A DNA stretch of 64,000 nt from Shewanella mesophila (GCF_019457515.1 NZ_CP080421.1:3844001-3908000); one strand, 5' to 3'. Positions 17,785 to 27,350 are shown, numbered from the stretch's first letter. A program made the numbers and translations. Notes: generated by a model not told the origin, from the letters alone.

Positions 17785-18999
17785 ATGGGAAAGTTAACCG
17801 CAAAGGAAGTTGCAGCAAAAACTAAAGGTGAACCTGGCCGATTCGCTGATGGTGAAGGATTGTATTTTGTCGTTCCCAAATCCGGCAAACCATTTTGGAT
17901 GCTCCGCTACACCGCCAACAAGAAACGCAAAGAGATGACACTGGCTAAATACAGTGATCTTTCATTAGCAGATGCTCGCGCAGAAGCCGCAATTAAAATG
18001 AAGCAGTTTCGTGATGGTCTAGATCCTCTAGTCGCCAAGAAACGTGCCGAACAAGCCGAAATTAAAACCGTTGATGATCTCTTTGCCGATTGGCATTTAG
18101 GTAATATCAAAAGACTCAAACATCACGAAATCCCCGAACGTATCTACCGTAAAGACATTGCTCCCCATATAGGCAGCTTCAACGTCGATAGCGTAAGAGC
18201 CAGAGACATAAGAGCAGTATTACAGGCCATCGCAGCCACTAACCGCCCAGCAATCGCTAACGACGCTCTGATGTACAGCAAGCAACTTTTCAATCACGGC
18301 ATAAAACTGGATCTGCTTAGCGCAAATCCAGCGAGTGCATTTTCGGTTACTGATGCTGGTGGAGTAGAAAAGAGTAAAGACAGAGCCTTAACCATCGAAG
18401 AGCTCACTCAATTTTTTAAAACTGCACGCGAAAATAGCGACAGCTTTAGCCGTGAAAACTATCTTGCTTGTGCATTGCTGGTGACATTAGGTATTAGGAA
18501 GTCGGAATTGGCAGAAGCGCCATGGAAGGAGTTTGATCTAGAGCAGAAGGTTTGGAACTTATCAAAAGAGCGCAGTAAATCCGGTGTTGGCATTGTTATC
18601 CCATTACCTGAAATTGTAATGGACTGGATACAAGAGCTAAAGATAAGGGCTTATGGCTCTGAATATGTGTTCCCTAGCAGGCGTTCAAGCAAGAACCCAC
18701 ACATGGGCAAAGACACTTTAAATCGTGCTATCACCAAACTCTTTGGTCATGAAGCCGGTAAAAAGAAGCAACCACCCAACTTAATGGGTGATATGGCACA
18801 CTTTACCGTACACGACCTACGTCGCACTTGCCGCACTTTATTAGCTAAGCAAGGCACACCAGCACATGTCGCAGAGCGTTGCCTGAATCATAAGCTTAAA
18901 GGTGTCGAAGGGATCTATAACCAACATGATTATTTTGAAGAGCGAAATGAAGCAATCACTAAGCTATCAGAGGTAATTTCTCCAATGTTGTCCAGATAA
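17785..18999 (+). CDS. Tyrosine site-specific integrase (P4/DUF4102 type) of the island
   Basis: A 404-aa integrase with an N-terminal arm-binding DUF4102 domain (GRFADGEGLYFVVPKSGKPF, about 17-36), a core-binding SAM-like domain (about 95-195) and a C-terminal catalytic domain. Catalytic residues are visible: R238 in LGIRKSELAEA, H343-x-x-R346 in VHDLRRTCRT, a His in CLNHKLKG and the nucleophile Y378 in GIYNQHDY. It should integrate and excise the island at yicC. It points away from attL in the same direction as yicC, with no terminator between, so yicC read-through could reach it. Confidence 0.93.
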   Translation: MGKLTAKEVAAKTKGEPGRFADGEGLYFVVPKSGKPFWMLRYTANKKRKEMTLAKYSDLSLADARAEAAIKMKQFRDGLDPLVAKKRAEQAEIKTVDDLFADWHLGNIKRLKHHEIPERIYRKDIAPHIGSFNVDSVRARDIRAVLQAIAATNRPAIANDALMYSKQLFNHGIKLDLLSANPASAFSVTDAGGVEKSKDRALTIEELTQFFKTARENSDSFSRENYLACALLVTLGIRKSELAEAPWKEFDLEQKVWNLSKERSKSGVGIVIPLPEIVMDWIQELKIRAYGSEYVFPSRRSSKNPHMGKDTLNRAITKLFGHEAGKKKQPPNLMGDMAHFTVHDLRRTCRTLLAKQGTPAHVAERCLNHKLKGVEGIYNQHDYFEERNEAITKLSEVISPMLSR

Positions 19000-19017
19000 T
19001 TTTAGTTCTCAGATTGT

Positions 19018-19052
19018 AGCCCCGCATACCGAGAACAGTGATATGCAGGGCT
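19018..19052. terminator. Hairpin between the integrase and the convergent regulator gene
   Basis: AGCCCCGCATA and TATGCAGGGCT form an 11-bp stem with one mismatch around a 13-nt loop. There is no long T-tract on either side, so activity as a terminator is probable but not certain. Confidence 0.5.
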
Positions 19053-19063
19053 TAATTATCAAA

Positions 19064-20230
19064 TTAGAGTAGCACTCTGGCTCCAGGAACATAGCCTCCT
19101 GCTTTGGCAATCTCTCGCTTTAATTCAAAAAGTGAGTCATCTGGTAAACCAAACCATTTTCTTATTTCTTCAATTTTTTGATACAAACTCAATGAATTAA
19201 CATTACGAATAATAATAAGCCTATCATCAGGACCCACATCACCACGCCATTTTAAAGGATTTCCAGAATCATCATCAATATCAGCCGACTCTCCAATATA
19301 GGTAGGGGATAAGTATATTAGAAAGTGGTAATTCATATTATCGCTTAAGTACAATTCACAACGTACTTCTTGCCAATAGTCAGGCATATATTGCTCAGAT
19401 TTTAACTTTAACCCCCGATATTTATTAAGTTCTATCCCGATTTTTTTCTTACCAATTAAATCAAAAAAAGCAGAGTTAATGATAGTGCTTTCTAATGACC
19501 CTCTTTTCATTATCAAAATGCACTTACCTGTTAAAATTACAGGTTCGCTCGGCACTTCAGGCTGAAGGTTTAAAGGGGTGTCACTGCCAAACTTAAACCC
19601 TAAATTAGCACTAAATAGTTTTGAAAAGAGATACAGTAGCTTGAAAGAGTCAAAATCTTTGATTATTAAACCTGCAATACTTAAAATCCGACATCCAGCC
19701 TCATCAATATTCCACCATTGAAAACCTTCAATAGGTCGTTCGTCATAACCTACTGTAGTTAGGAGTACTTTTGAATACTTCTCGCATTTATCCAGAAACT
19801 CTTCAGATATAAAAAGCTCATTTAGCATGGCTTCAATCGTTTCTTTATCTGCTTTATAGTGCAGTTCATGAGGTGATACTGCATCTAACAACTGACTATA
19901 AATATCATCATTTTTAATTAGCTTTTGTAATTTTCTATAGAATCGATTTACTGTAATAGATTTAAAATTATCAAAAAACTGTTGAAGATCATTGTATAAC
20001 TCAACTTCTTCGTACCGACCCGGATTTCTTCTAGGGGCTCCACAATACTCGACTATTTTAACCATTAAATTTTGTGAAATGAGCCCACTCCCGCCTTTCA
20101 TCTCACTTAACCTAGACTCTTCTATACCTAATAATTTGGCCATATCCTTTTGAGTTTTTCCGATACTTTTAAAATAAGTTATCGCATGATTAATCCATAA
20201 TATTGTGTCATTTTTAGTTAATTGTTCCAT
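19064..20230 (-). CDS. XRE-type helix-turn-helix protein with large uncharacterised C-terminal region
   Basis: A 388-aa protein. Residues about 20-60 form a Cro/CI-type helix-turn-helix (GKTQKDMAKLLGIEESRLSE). Residues 75-388 match no family I recognise; they are mixed alpha/beta with no transmembrane segment, and the C-terminus is KREIAKAGGYVPGARVLL. The start has a good AGAGGTG site 5-6 nt upstream. The region between it and the divergent MerR gene holds two perfect 18-bp palindromes, likely its own operators. It may be an island or phage-responsive regulator in which the C-terminal part senses a signal; this is inference. Confidence 0.6.
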   Translation of the reverse strand: MEQLTKNDTILWINHAITYFKSIGKTQKDMAKLLGIEESRLSEMKGGSGLISQNLMVKIVEYCGAPRRNPGRYEEVELYNDLQQFFDNFKSITVNRFYRKLQKLIKNDDIYSQLLDAVSPHELHYKADKETIEAMLNELFISEEFLDKCEKYSKVLLTTVGYDERPIEGFQWWNIDEAGCRILSIAGLIIKDFDSFKLLYLFSKLFSANLGFKFGSDTPLNLQPEVPSEPVILTGKCILIMKRGSLESTIINSAFFDLIGKKKIGIELNKYRGLKLKSEQYMPDYWQEVRCELYLSDNMNYHFLIYLSPTYIGESADIDDDSGNPLKWRGDVGPDDRLIIIRNVNSLSLYQKIEEIRKWFGLPDDSLFELKREIAKAGGYVPGARVLL

Positions 20231-20278
20231 TTTTCACCTCTGTAGTTACTAAGGTTAATAATCTAAAATAGCACCAAT

Positions 20279-20325
20279 AAAATGTAATTACATTTTTTAC
20301 GTAATTTTTTGTAATTAATTACAAA
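20279..20325. promoter_or_regulatory. Paired palindromic operators between the XRE gene and the MerR gene
   Basis: 20279-20296 is AAAATGTAATTACATTTT and 20308-20325 is TTTGTAATTAATTACAAA. Both are perfect 18-bp palindromes built from GTAATT/AATTAC half-sites, with a smaller TTACGTAA (20297-20304) between. Their centres are 29 bp apart, about three helical turns. They lie 49-95 bp upstream of the XRE gene start, as expected for autoregulation. Confidence 0.65.
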
Positions 20326-20417
20326 TTATAAGATCGTTCGCAAACAGCAAACAGTTCTGCACTTTTTGATTAAACTCACCATTGATCTTAACACCTTAAC
20401 TGTCTACTATTAGTGTC

Positions 20418-20846
20418 ATGAAAAAAATTAACCGCTATACCTTAAGTGATCTTTGCCAGCTTGTTGAGCTAACCCCTCGCACAGTGCGCTTCTACATACA
20501 GAAGTCTTTAATGCCTGCACCTGAAGGCAGTGGTCGGGGCGCTTTTTACACTCAAGAACATATTGAGCGCTTACTAGAAATTAAGAAATGGCAAGATGCC
20601 GGGTTGTCACTTGAGCGCATCAGTGAACTGCTATTTGATGAAAGCAGCACAAAACCTTTGCCGCCACTTAAACGTGCCCAACCTGGTGATATTGAAGTTT
20701 GCAGTCATGTACACATTGATGAAGGCATATCGCTCACCTTGAATCCAAGCAAGGCAGGCCTAACACCTGAACAAGCTAAACAATTAACTCTCGAAATAAT
20801 CTCGTTGTACCAACGCATTGCATTAAGCGATAAGGAAGATAAATGA
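20418..20846 (+). CDS. MerR-family transcriptional regulator
   Basis: A 142-aa protein. The N-terminal winged helix-turn-helix is clear (YTLSDLCQLVELTPRTVRFY, residues 6-25, then FYTQEHIERLLEIKKWQDAG). There are few cysteines, so it is not a typical metal sensor; the C-terminal 60 residues are unassigned. Its stop overlaps the next gene's ATG (ATGA at 20843-20846), so it is translationally coupled to the VIT/VWA gene and probably regulates that pair. Confidence 0.85.
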   Translation: MKKINRYTLSDLCQLVELTPRTVRFYIQKSLMPAPEGSGRGAFYTQEHIERLLEIKKWQDAGLSLERISELLFDESSTKPLPPLKRAQPGDIEVCSHVHIDEGISLTLNPSKAGLTPEQAKQLTLEIISLYQRIALSDKEDK

Positions 20847-23095
20847 ACAGTGAAATAGGGTTAACGTCGTTATCAGGTGAGCAAGTAGCGCTTAAGTCTG
20901 TCGATATAACTGCAACACTTACTGGTGTGCTATCTGAAGTCGAGATTAAGCAACAATATAAAAATAACTCATCAAACAATATTGAGACTGTTTACACTTT
21001 CCCCCTTCCCATTGATGCTGTATTAACCTCATTAGAAGTCGAATTAAATGATGATGCTCTTCAAGGACATGTAACAGCACATAAGGGCGCAGAAGAAAAT
21101 TACGAAGACGCGATTATTAGTGGCGATACTGCAGTGCTACTCAGTAAAACCGCCGATGGCCTATACTGTATCAATCTGGGGAATCTACTAGCTGAGCAAG
21201 AAGCTGTTATCTCAATCCGCTACGCTCAGCTGCATCACTGGCAAGGTGATAGCCTTCGTTTTTACCTTCCTACGACTATCGCTCCTAAATACGGTGAGCC
21301 ACAAAAGAACAGTATTGCAGAGCATCAAGTACCTCAACAGTCATTGTCAGCATCGTATAATTTAAATTTCTCTATCACTGTCGACGGCTTGCTTGCGGGA
21401 GCGGCTATCAATAGCCCAACACATAACTTGGCATATCAAGTAACAGATCAAACAATGAGGATAAGCCTTAAACACCCTCAGCCTATGGATCGTGATTTCA
21501 TTTTAGAAATTGATAAGCCAAAGGGATATATCGGAGAAGGTTATTGGGCGAACGATGGTGAAAGCACAGTTGCGTTAACGTCATTTATTCCACAGCTAGA
21601 CTCATCGCAAAACCCAGCCATCAAGTACCAAGCTCGCTGCATTAAAATTGTTGTCGATTGTTCGGGCTCGATGGCCGGCGACTCAATAGAACAAGCGCGT
21701 ATTGCACTACTTCAGATAGTCAATTTGTTAAACGCCCAAGATTACTTCAATATCATTATATTTGGCTCTAACCACCAGCAACTCTTTAATGAGTCGGTCA
21801 TCGCAGATAGCAATAATATAAGTCTCGCTAAACAGAAGCTAAATGTACTTGCTGCAAATCTTGGTGGTACAGAAATGCAATCAGCATTAAGTGCCGCTTA
21901 CCATTCAAAAACATTACCCCACTTACCAACAGATTTACTACTGATTACTGACGGACAGACGTGGGATGAAGATGCATTAATCGCTAATGCAGAACGTTCT
22001 GAACACCGTCACTTTGTGGTTGGGGTTGGCTGTGCAGTGAGTGAAGCATTTTTATCTAAGCTTGCCAAAGTAACAGGGGGAGCGAGTGAATTCGTTACAC
22101 CAAACGAACAGATGAACAAGCGAATATTGCAACACTTTAAACGTATCAAGCAGACCAGAATTCACAATCCTCAACTCTGCCTTAGTGACAAGTATTCCGC
22201 ACCACTTTGTTTTGACCCATTACCTACTCATAAAAGCACAATATTTTTGGGCGATACCGTAAATCTGTTAAGTCACTATGAAGGGTATCCACCGGCAACG
22301 GCAGATTTTTACTTTGAAGGTGAGTTTAATGAAGCCAAGAATGAGAATGAAATCTATGGCGCCACTATCACTCTAACTCACAAACAAAATGACAACGGTT
22401 TAATAGCGAGGCTTGCAGCCCATGAACGGTTAATGGGCCTAGATACGAATAAAGCAACAGCATTAGCTGAAAAGTATCAATTACTCACCAAGCACACCAG
22501 CTATATTCTAGTAAAAGTAAATGATAATAGCGGCCAACTTCCGATACCACAACTTCAACAAATTCCTCACCAAATACCTGCTGGCCAGAGCGGTTTAGGC
22601 AGCGTCATAGGTGAAAGTAGCGGTGTGGTATGCCAAGGTGTGCCCACGTATTCATCAGAGTCTATGCCAGATTTAGACTGCTTAGCTATTCCGGCATTCT
22701 TGCGACAACAATTTGATGACACACCAATAAAAGTGCATAACTTGACTCGCCTTCAAGCAAAAAATCATCACTCATTAGCTGAGTCACTCAACAGTGAGTT
22801 CACTCCCAATAACGACATGGGCATGAGTGAGTTTGATATCTACGATATTGAAGAGTTAGGTGAGAAAGAAACAATAATTGAAATACTCTACCAGCTGGAA
22901 CATACAGGCTATCACGAGCAGAAGCTGGTGGCAGCTTGGTTAAGCCTTTATAACGAGTTTAATCCTGACAACCAGTTTAGCCGACATGTCATTCGCCTGA
23001 TTAGAGTGTTATGCAAAGAGCTTGATGTCAGTGCAGACCTGATAAATACCGTTAAAGAAGCAATGAAACAAGAACTGGCTCCCCAGACGATCTAA
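20843..23095 (+). CDS. VIT and von Willebrand factor A domain protein
   Basis: A 750-aa protein. Residues about 1-130 form a VIT (inter-alpha-trypsin inhibitor) domain (NSEIGLTSLSGEQVALKSVD, VYTFPLPIDAVLTSLEVEL). A VWA domain lies at about 265-440 with a complete MIDAS: DCSGS at about 271-275, the Thr in LGGTEMQSAL, and the Asp in LLITDGQTWDED. The last 150 residues are acidic and helical (FDIYDIEELGEKETIIEILY) without a known fold. No signal peptide is seen, so it is likely cytoplasmic. MIDAS domains bind partner proteins through a divalent cation; the partner is unknown. It forms a two-gene operon with the upstream MerR gene. Confidence 0.82.
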   Translation: MNSEIGLTSLSGEQVALKSVDITATLTGVLSEVEIKQQYKNNSSNNIETVYTFPLPIDAVLTSLEVELNDDALQGHVTAHKGAEENYEDAIISGDTAVLLSKTADGLYCINLGNLLAEQEAVISIRYAQLHHWQGDSLRFYLPTTIAPKYGEPQKNSIAEHQVPQQSLSASYNLNFSITVDGLLAGAAINSPTHNLAYQVTDQTMRISLKHPQPMDRDFILEIDKPKGYIGEGYWANDGESTVALTSFIPQLDSSQNPAIKYQARCIKIVVDCSGSMAGDSIEQARIALLQIVNLLNAQDYFNIIIFGSNHQQLFNESVIADSNNISLAKQKLNVLAANLGGTEMQSALSAAYHSKTLPHLPTDLLLITDGQTWDEDALIANAERSEHRHFVVGVGCAVSEAFLSKLAKVTGGASEFVTPNEQMNKRILQHFKRIKQTRIHNPQLCLSDKYSAPLCFDPLPTHKSTIFLGDTVNLLSHYEGYPPATADFYFEGEFNEAKNENEIYGATITLTHKQNDNGLIARLAAHERLMGLDTNKATALAEKYQLLTKHTSYILVKVNDNSGQLPIPQLQQIPHQIPAGQSGLGSVIGESSGVVCQGVPTYSSESMPDLDCLAIPAFLRQQFDDTPIKVHNLTRLQAKNHHSLAESLNSEFTPNNDMGMSEFDIYDIEELGEKETIIEILYQLEHTGYHEQKLVAAWLSLYNEFNPDNQFSRHVIRLIRVLCKELDVSADLINTVKEAMKQELAPQTI

Positions 23096-23446
23096 AAATA
23101 AAGGCTGAACGATTCTTCACGAAGAAAAGCGGTTCGGCCTTCCCCACCCCTATCCCATATTGCTAAGGATCTATTCAGCTACTTAGCGTACCGTTCACCT
23201 AGCCAATGGCAAATCACATAGCACCGGAAATGTTCAAATACGACCAAGGAGCAATGATGGCTCCTGGTGGTACCGTATAAACATTTAAAATTAAGTCAAA
23301 AATTGTAGCTAACAAGTACCACTTCACAATCAAGATTTTTCAATCTAGCATTCGTATCGAAACTAATGATTATCATCTTTATATTGAGACTTATCGGTTA
23401 GAATCTTGTATAAATATTCTATTATTCCCAGGGAAGGCATAAAGCA
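23096..23446. other. Intergenic region before the SF2 gene pair, with two hairpins
   Basis: The first hairpin, 23100-23140, has arms AAGGCtGAAC/GTTCgGCCTT and lies 5 bp after the VWA gene stop; it may end that transcript although no T-tract follows. The second, 23244-23267, pairs CCAaGGAGC with GCTCCTGG. The last 100 bp are AT-rich (TTGTATAAATATTCTATTATT near 23407-23427) and probably hold the promoter of the SF2 genes. No gene is seen. Confidence 0.45.
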
Positions 23447-25444
23447 ATGATTGAACAAGCTCAAAAACACCGCCAACTTGTCACCGATATTCTTGAGGGT
23501 GATGCTTTACATGCCCATCAGGTCGATGCGGCAACAAAAACATTTTCTGCTCTTACGGGAGATGTTAGAGCTGTGGTCACTACCGCGGAGATGCAAGCGG
23601 GGAAATCAGGCATTGCTCTAGCTTTATGCTGCCAGCAACGCTTAAGTCTCAGTGATAACGACATCTGTGAGAGAAGACATCTTAAAGATACACTCTATCT
23701 AGTAACAATGCCTGATACAGCGCTAAAAGAACAAGCTGAAGATGACTTAGTTCTTGCCAAAAACGTAATCGTTAGCAACTTTGTTAATTTTGAAAAAGCA
23801 CTTGAGAACGAATTCAAAGGTAACCCCCCTAAACTCATTATCATTGACGAATGCCATTACGGTTCGAATGTTTCAGCAGTTCGATATAGCAAAATATTCG
23901 ATTACTTAGAGCAGGAAAATGACTCTTGCAAAGTGGTCTTCATTTCAGCAACTCCATTTGGTGCTCTATATGGCGCAGAAACAGAATATGAAGAAGCGTT
24001 GGAGTTGCAAGCCGAAGCAGAGTCGAAACAAGACAACGAATTATTCAACGAAGCTAATGATATCGCTGAAAAGGCACTAAAAGACTCTATACTCCGCCGA
24101 GACTTCAACACTCGCTTAGTTTTCCACAAGACAAGTGAAGAGTATTATGGCGTGAGAGAAATGCTTCACAATGACAAAGTTAAAAGTTTAGAAGGTGATA
24201 GCAGAAACTTTCTTTATCCTTCAGTTGAACGTGATGCTTTTATTAACCAGTTTAAAGATCATCAAGGTGTTGGTTGGTCGTTAGTTCGAGTTCCTGCAGG
24301 CAGTGCAATGAATGCGAAGGAATTTCTCATCTCACAAGGCCTGGAAGAGAATTCGATTTATATTTTAGGAAACTCACTTAGTGGTGTACCCGAGGACGAA
24401 CACTGCAGTATTGAACGTTTTAAAAAGGAATTTGATGATGCACAACTTTTTGAAGACAAACTTATTGCGATAACTGTGGCTGGAGCAAGAGCGGGTATCA
24501 ACTTTGGCGCCATGATGAAGAATAACCTAATATCCACTTGGGACAGCACTGTTGCAAGTGTCGCTGCGGTTGTACAAGCAAATATTGGCCGAGCTTGTGG
24601 TTATCATGGTAACAACTCTTCAATGCACTATACCAATATTAATGCCGCTGAAGCTTATGCTGCAATTTTAGACCATCTTGAAAAAACATGTTCTGAATCT
24701 GCAGCCTCAGACTTTGATGGCTTAAAAGAATTCTTTGAAGACGTTTGTCAGGAGTTCCAGGTAAATGGCCTCGATGTAGGTCTGACCATAAAATACAAAC
24801 GTCGTAAGCCTATTGATGATGTAGAAACTTACAAGACAAGTAATTACATAGCAGTACCAGCAAAGTTACTAGACCATGATTCAGATTTTAGTCATTACAC
24901 TAATGATAAGCATTTATTACAAGCTATTGAATTAATCAGACATGAGTTTACGGCTAAGGGTGCGCCCAGTGTCAAGGGTAATAGAGCTATGCGGGGCAAG
25001 ACAAAGAACTGGATTAAGGCTCATTGGATCAATGGTGATAGTTACGACAACCCAGAAAAGGCGCGAGTAGATGGGACTCAAAAAGAGAAAACTATTATGT
25101 ATACCAATATGCTAAATAATGGTGAATACCTTGAATTTAATCGTGTTGTCGCTCCAGGTTCTGGTGAGTTTTCTGAAAATAAACTCATTACCGCCTCTAT
25201 ATTTAGCATCTACAACATATCCCGTAGGCAGGTAGATAAAAAAATCATGACTACCGAAGATGTATGGGAGATGTGCGATCACTTCGGTATTGAACGCGAT
25301 GACACAATGTTCGTTCTCTATAAACGTGGTGAATATGATCTCGAACGTTCACTGGCAAAAAAAGAACACAATCAATTACCAGCCAAATCAGGTGATCTCA
25401 GTGATGAATCTCATTTCTCTGATGCCGCTGAACTGACCTACTAA
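23447..25444 (+). CDS. SF2 helicase-like ATPase, first of two tandem paralogues
   Basis: A 665-aa protein with superfamily 2 motifs: an unusual Walker A AEMQAGKS (47-54), Walker B IIIDECHYGS (131-140), motif III SATP (167-170) and a motif VI-like QANIGRACGY (about 375-384). An acidic/alanine-rich insert of about 33 residues (about 178-210) is absent from its neighbour. The C-terminal 250 residues are shared between the two but match no nuclease or methylase motif I can see. It is not a BrxL (Lon-like) protein or a recognisable BREX helicase. It probably acts on nucleic acid with its partner; no function is claimed. A short GC hairpin separates the two genes. Confidence 0.7.
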   Translation: MIEQAQKHRQLVTDILEGDALHAHQVDAATKTFSALTGDVRAVVTTAEMQAGKSGIALALCCQQRLSLSDNDICERRHLKDTLYLVTMPDTALKEQAEDDLVLAKNVIVSNFVNFEKALENEFKGNPPKLIIIDECHYGSNVSAVRYSKIFDYLEQENDSCKVVFISATPFGALYGAETEYEEALELQAEAESKQDNELFNEANDIAEKALKDSILRRDFNTRLVFHKTSEEYYGVREMLHNDKVKSLEGDSRNFLYPSVERDAFINQFKDHQGVGWSLVRVPAGSAMNAKEFLISQGLEENSIYILGNSLSGVPEDEHCSIERFKKEFDDAQLFEDKLIAITVAGARAGINFGAMMKNNLISTWDSTVASVAAVVQANIGRACGYHGNNSSMHYTNINAAEAYAAILDHLEKTCSESAASDFDGLKEFFEDVCQEFQVNGLDVGLTIKYKRRKPIDDVETYKTSNYIAVPAKLLDHDSDFSHYTNDKHLLQAIELIRHEFTAKGAPSVKGNRAMRGKTKNWIKAHWINGDSYDNPEKARVDGTQKEKTIMYTNMLNNGEYLEFNRVVAPGSGEFSENKLITASIFSIYNISRRQVDKKIMTTEDVWEMCDHFGIERDDTMFVLYKRGEYDLERSLAKKEHNQLPAKSGDLSDESHFSDAAELTY

Positions 25445-25451
25445 ATATAAA

Positions 25452-25467
25452 GGGGGAGCTCTCCCCC
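25452..25467 (+). other. GC-rich hairpin between the two SF2 genes
   Basis: GGGGGAG-CT-CTCCCCC gives a 7-bp stem 7 bp after the first stop. No T-tract follows, so it looks more like an mRNA-stabilising or processing element than a terminator. Confidence 0.5.
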
Positions 25468-25490
25468 GACCTGATTTAAGAGTACTAACA

Positions 25491-27350
25491 ATGGCACAAA
25501 AGCATCGGCACTATGTTGAACAAACAATTCAAGAACATACATTTGAACATCAGCGAAATGCCGCTCATAACACATTCTCTAAGTTCAACACGGGCTCAAG
25601 AGCAGTTGTCATTTCCGCAGAGATGCAATCAGGTAAGTCAGGGATTGCTTTAGCGTTAGCAGGGTTACAACGACTATCACTTTCTGATGAATTCATTCGC
25701 GATAGAAAAAAGTTAAAAGATACACTTTACCTAGTCACCATGCCTGATATAGCCCTTCAAGAACAAGCTAAAAAAGATTTAGCTCCATGTAAAAATGTCG
25801 TTGTAAGCAACTTTACCAACTTCGAAACAGCCCTAAAAGTGGATTTTAAACATCATCAGCCACATCTTATTATCATTGATGAATGCCACTACGGTTCAAG
25901 TAGCGACAGTGTCCGTTATGATAAAGTGTTCAGTTATTTAGAAAGGGATAATATTCATTGCCGAGTTGCTTTTGTTTCCGCAACACCATTCAGCGCTCTT
26001 TATGCTGCGGGTGCAGACTCCATATTGCACCATAACTTTAATACCTCCCTCGTATTTCATCAGACAAGTAGCGAATATCATGGTATTCGCCAGATGCATC
26101 GCTTCAATCAGATTATTAAACTTGATGAGAGTCACCGAGATTTCTGTGAAGAATCGCTGATGAGAAAGCGCTTTATTAAGCAATTTAAAGAACATGTGGG
26201 TACTGGTTGGTCTCTCATCAGAGTTCCAAGTAGTCAAGCAAAGTCGGCAAAACAGATCTTACTCGAAAATGGTATTGATGAAGACCAAATTCACATAGTT
26301 GGCCAAAAGTTAGTCGGTGTTGAGGAGCATGAACTCTGCTCCATTGATGATTTAAAAAGGGAGTTTGAAACGGCGAGTCTATTTGATGAAAAACTGATTG
26401 CTATTACTGTCGCAGGATTCCGCGCTGGTGTTAATTTTGGTCAGAAAATGAAAGAGACATTAATCAATACATGGGACAGTAGTATTGCCAACATTGCAGC
26501 AGTGGTCCAGGCCAACATTGGTCGTGCATGTGGCTATCATCAAAATACACAGGCAAAACACTATACCAATCTCGATGCGGTTCGAGCATACAGTGAGTTA
26601 TTAGAGCATTTAGAGTCCCGAGATAGGGACAAAGAGAAAGAGTTTGAAGGGCTCCAAGAAGTATTTGAACAAATTTGCGTTAAGTATGATGTCCAAGGAT
26701 TCGACAGAGGTACTATTGTTACACCAACAGTAAAAACTGTTATAACCAGAAAACTAGATGACTCAAAAATATATTTAACCAAAGGTTACATTGTCGTACC
26801 TGGGAAGCTTAATGAACCAGACTTTGATTATAGTACATTGACTACTGACTCTGAATTACTAAGCGCTATTCAACTTATTAGACAAGAACTGCTCGACAAT
26901 GATGGACCAATTCGCAAAAAAGGTCGCGCATTACGCGGGACTCATCAAAACTGGATCAAGGCTCAATGGGTTAATGGTGTAACCTATAATGACTACACGC
27001 CTAGTTGTGCTAAATCCAGGGCACAGCATTTTACTCAGAGCTTAAATAATGGTGAATCAGTCGAATTCAACCGTATTGTTAATCCTGGCGGTGGTGAGAA
27101 AACCGAAGATAAACGAGTGATGGCCAGTATCTTTAGTATTTACAATTTATCCGGTCAAATGGACGCATACAAACGCGCTATGGACATCGAAGATATGGCA
27201 GAAATTTGTACGCTTTTTGATATCGATCTAGATGACACGTTAATCTTGCTCTATCAACGAGGTGATTACTCTCAAGAGCGAACCGATTCGACAATACAAA
27301 ACGATGAGACCTTACACAGTGGTAGGATCAAGCATATCAGCGTGTTTTAA
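25491..27350 (+). CDS. SF2 helicase-like ATPase, second of two tandem paralogues
   Basis: A 619-aa paralogue of the preceding gene, collinear over its whole length and visibly similar: AEMQSGKS (43-50), IIIDECHYGS (127-136), SATP, and QANIGRACGYHQN as motif VI. By eye about 60% of positions match across the first 140 residues. It lacks the charged insert found after motif III in its neighbour. The C-terminus shares blocks such as NWIKAQWVNG, GESVEFNRIVNPGGGE and ASIFSIYNLSG with the first copy. Retention of both with all ATPase motifs suggests a heteromeric machine rather than redundancy. It ends 64 bp from the convergent BREX-side gene. Confidence 0.7.
   Translation: MAQKHRHYVEQTIQEHTFEHQRNAAHNTFSKFNTGSRAVVISAEMQSGKSGIALALAGLQRLSLSDEFIRDRKKLKDTLYLVTMPDIALQEQAKKDLAPCKNVVVSNFTNFETALKVDFKHHQPHLIIIDECHYGSSSDSVRYDKVFSYLERDNIHCRVAFVSATPFSALYAAGADSILHHNFNTSLVFHQTSSEYHGIRQMHRFNQIIKLDESHRDFCEESLMRKRFIKQFKEHVGTGWSLIRVPSSQAKSAKQILLENGIDEDQIHIVGQKLVGVEEHELCSIDDLKREFETASLFDEKLIAITVAGFRAGVNFGQKMKETLINTWDSSIANIAAVVQANIGRACGYHQNTQAKHYTNLDAVRAYSELLEHLESRDRDKEKEFEGLQEVFEQICVKYDVQGFDRGTIVTPTVKTVITRKLDDSKIYLTKGYIVVPGKLNEPDFDYSTLTTDSELLSAIQLIRQELLDNDGPIRKKGRALRGTHQNWIKAQWVNGVTYNDYTPSCAKSRAQHFTQSLNNGESVEFNRIVNPGGGEKTEDKRVMASIFSIYNLSGQMDAYKRAMDIEDMAEICTLFDIDLDDTLILLYQRGDYSQERTDSTIQNDETLHSGRIKHISVF

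Noticed and set aside
23447..27350. Reading the two SF2 proteins as BREX helicases (BrxHI/BrxHII) or as BrxL
   Set aside because: They have about 620-665 aa, lack any Lon-protease Ser-Lys site, are on the opposite strand, and are mutual paralogues; BREX helicases are longer and not duplicated.
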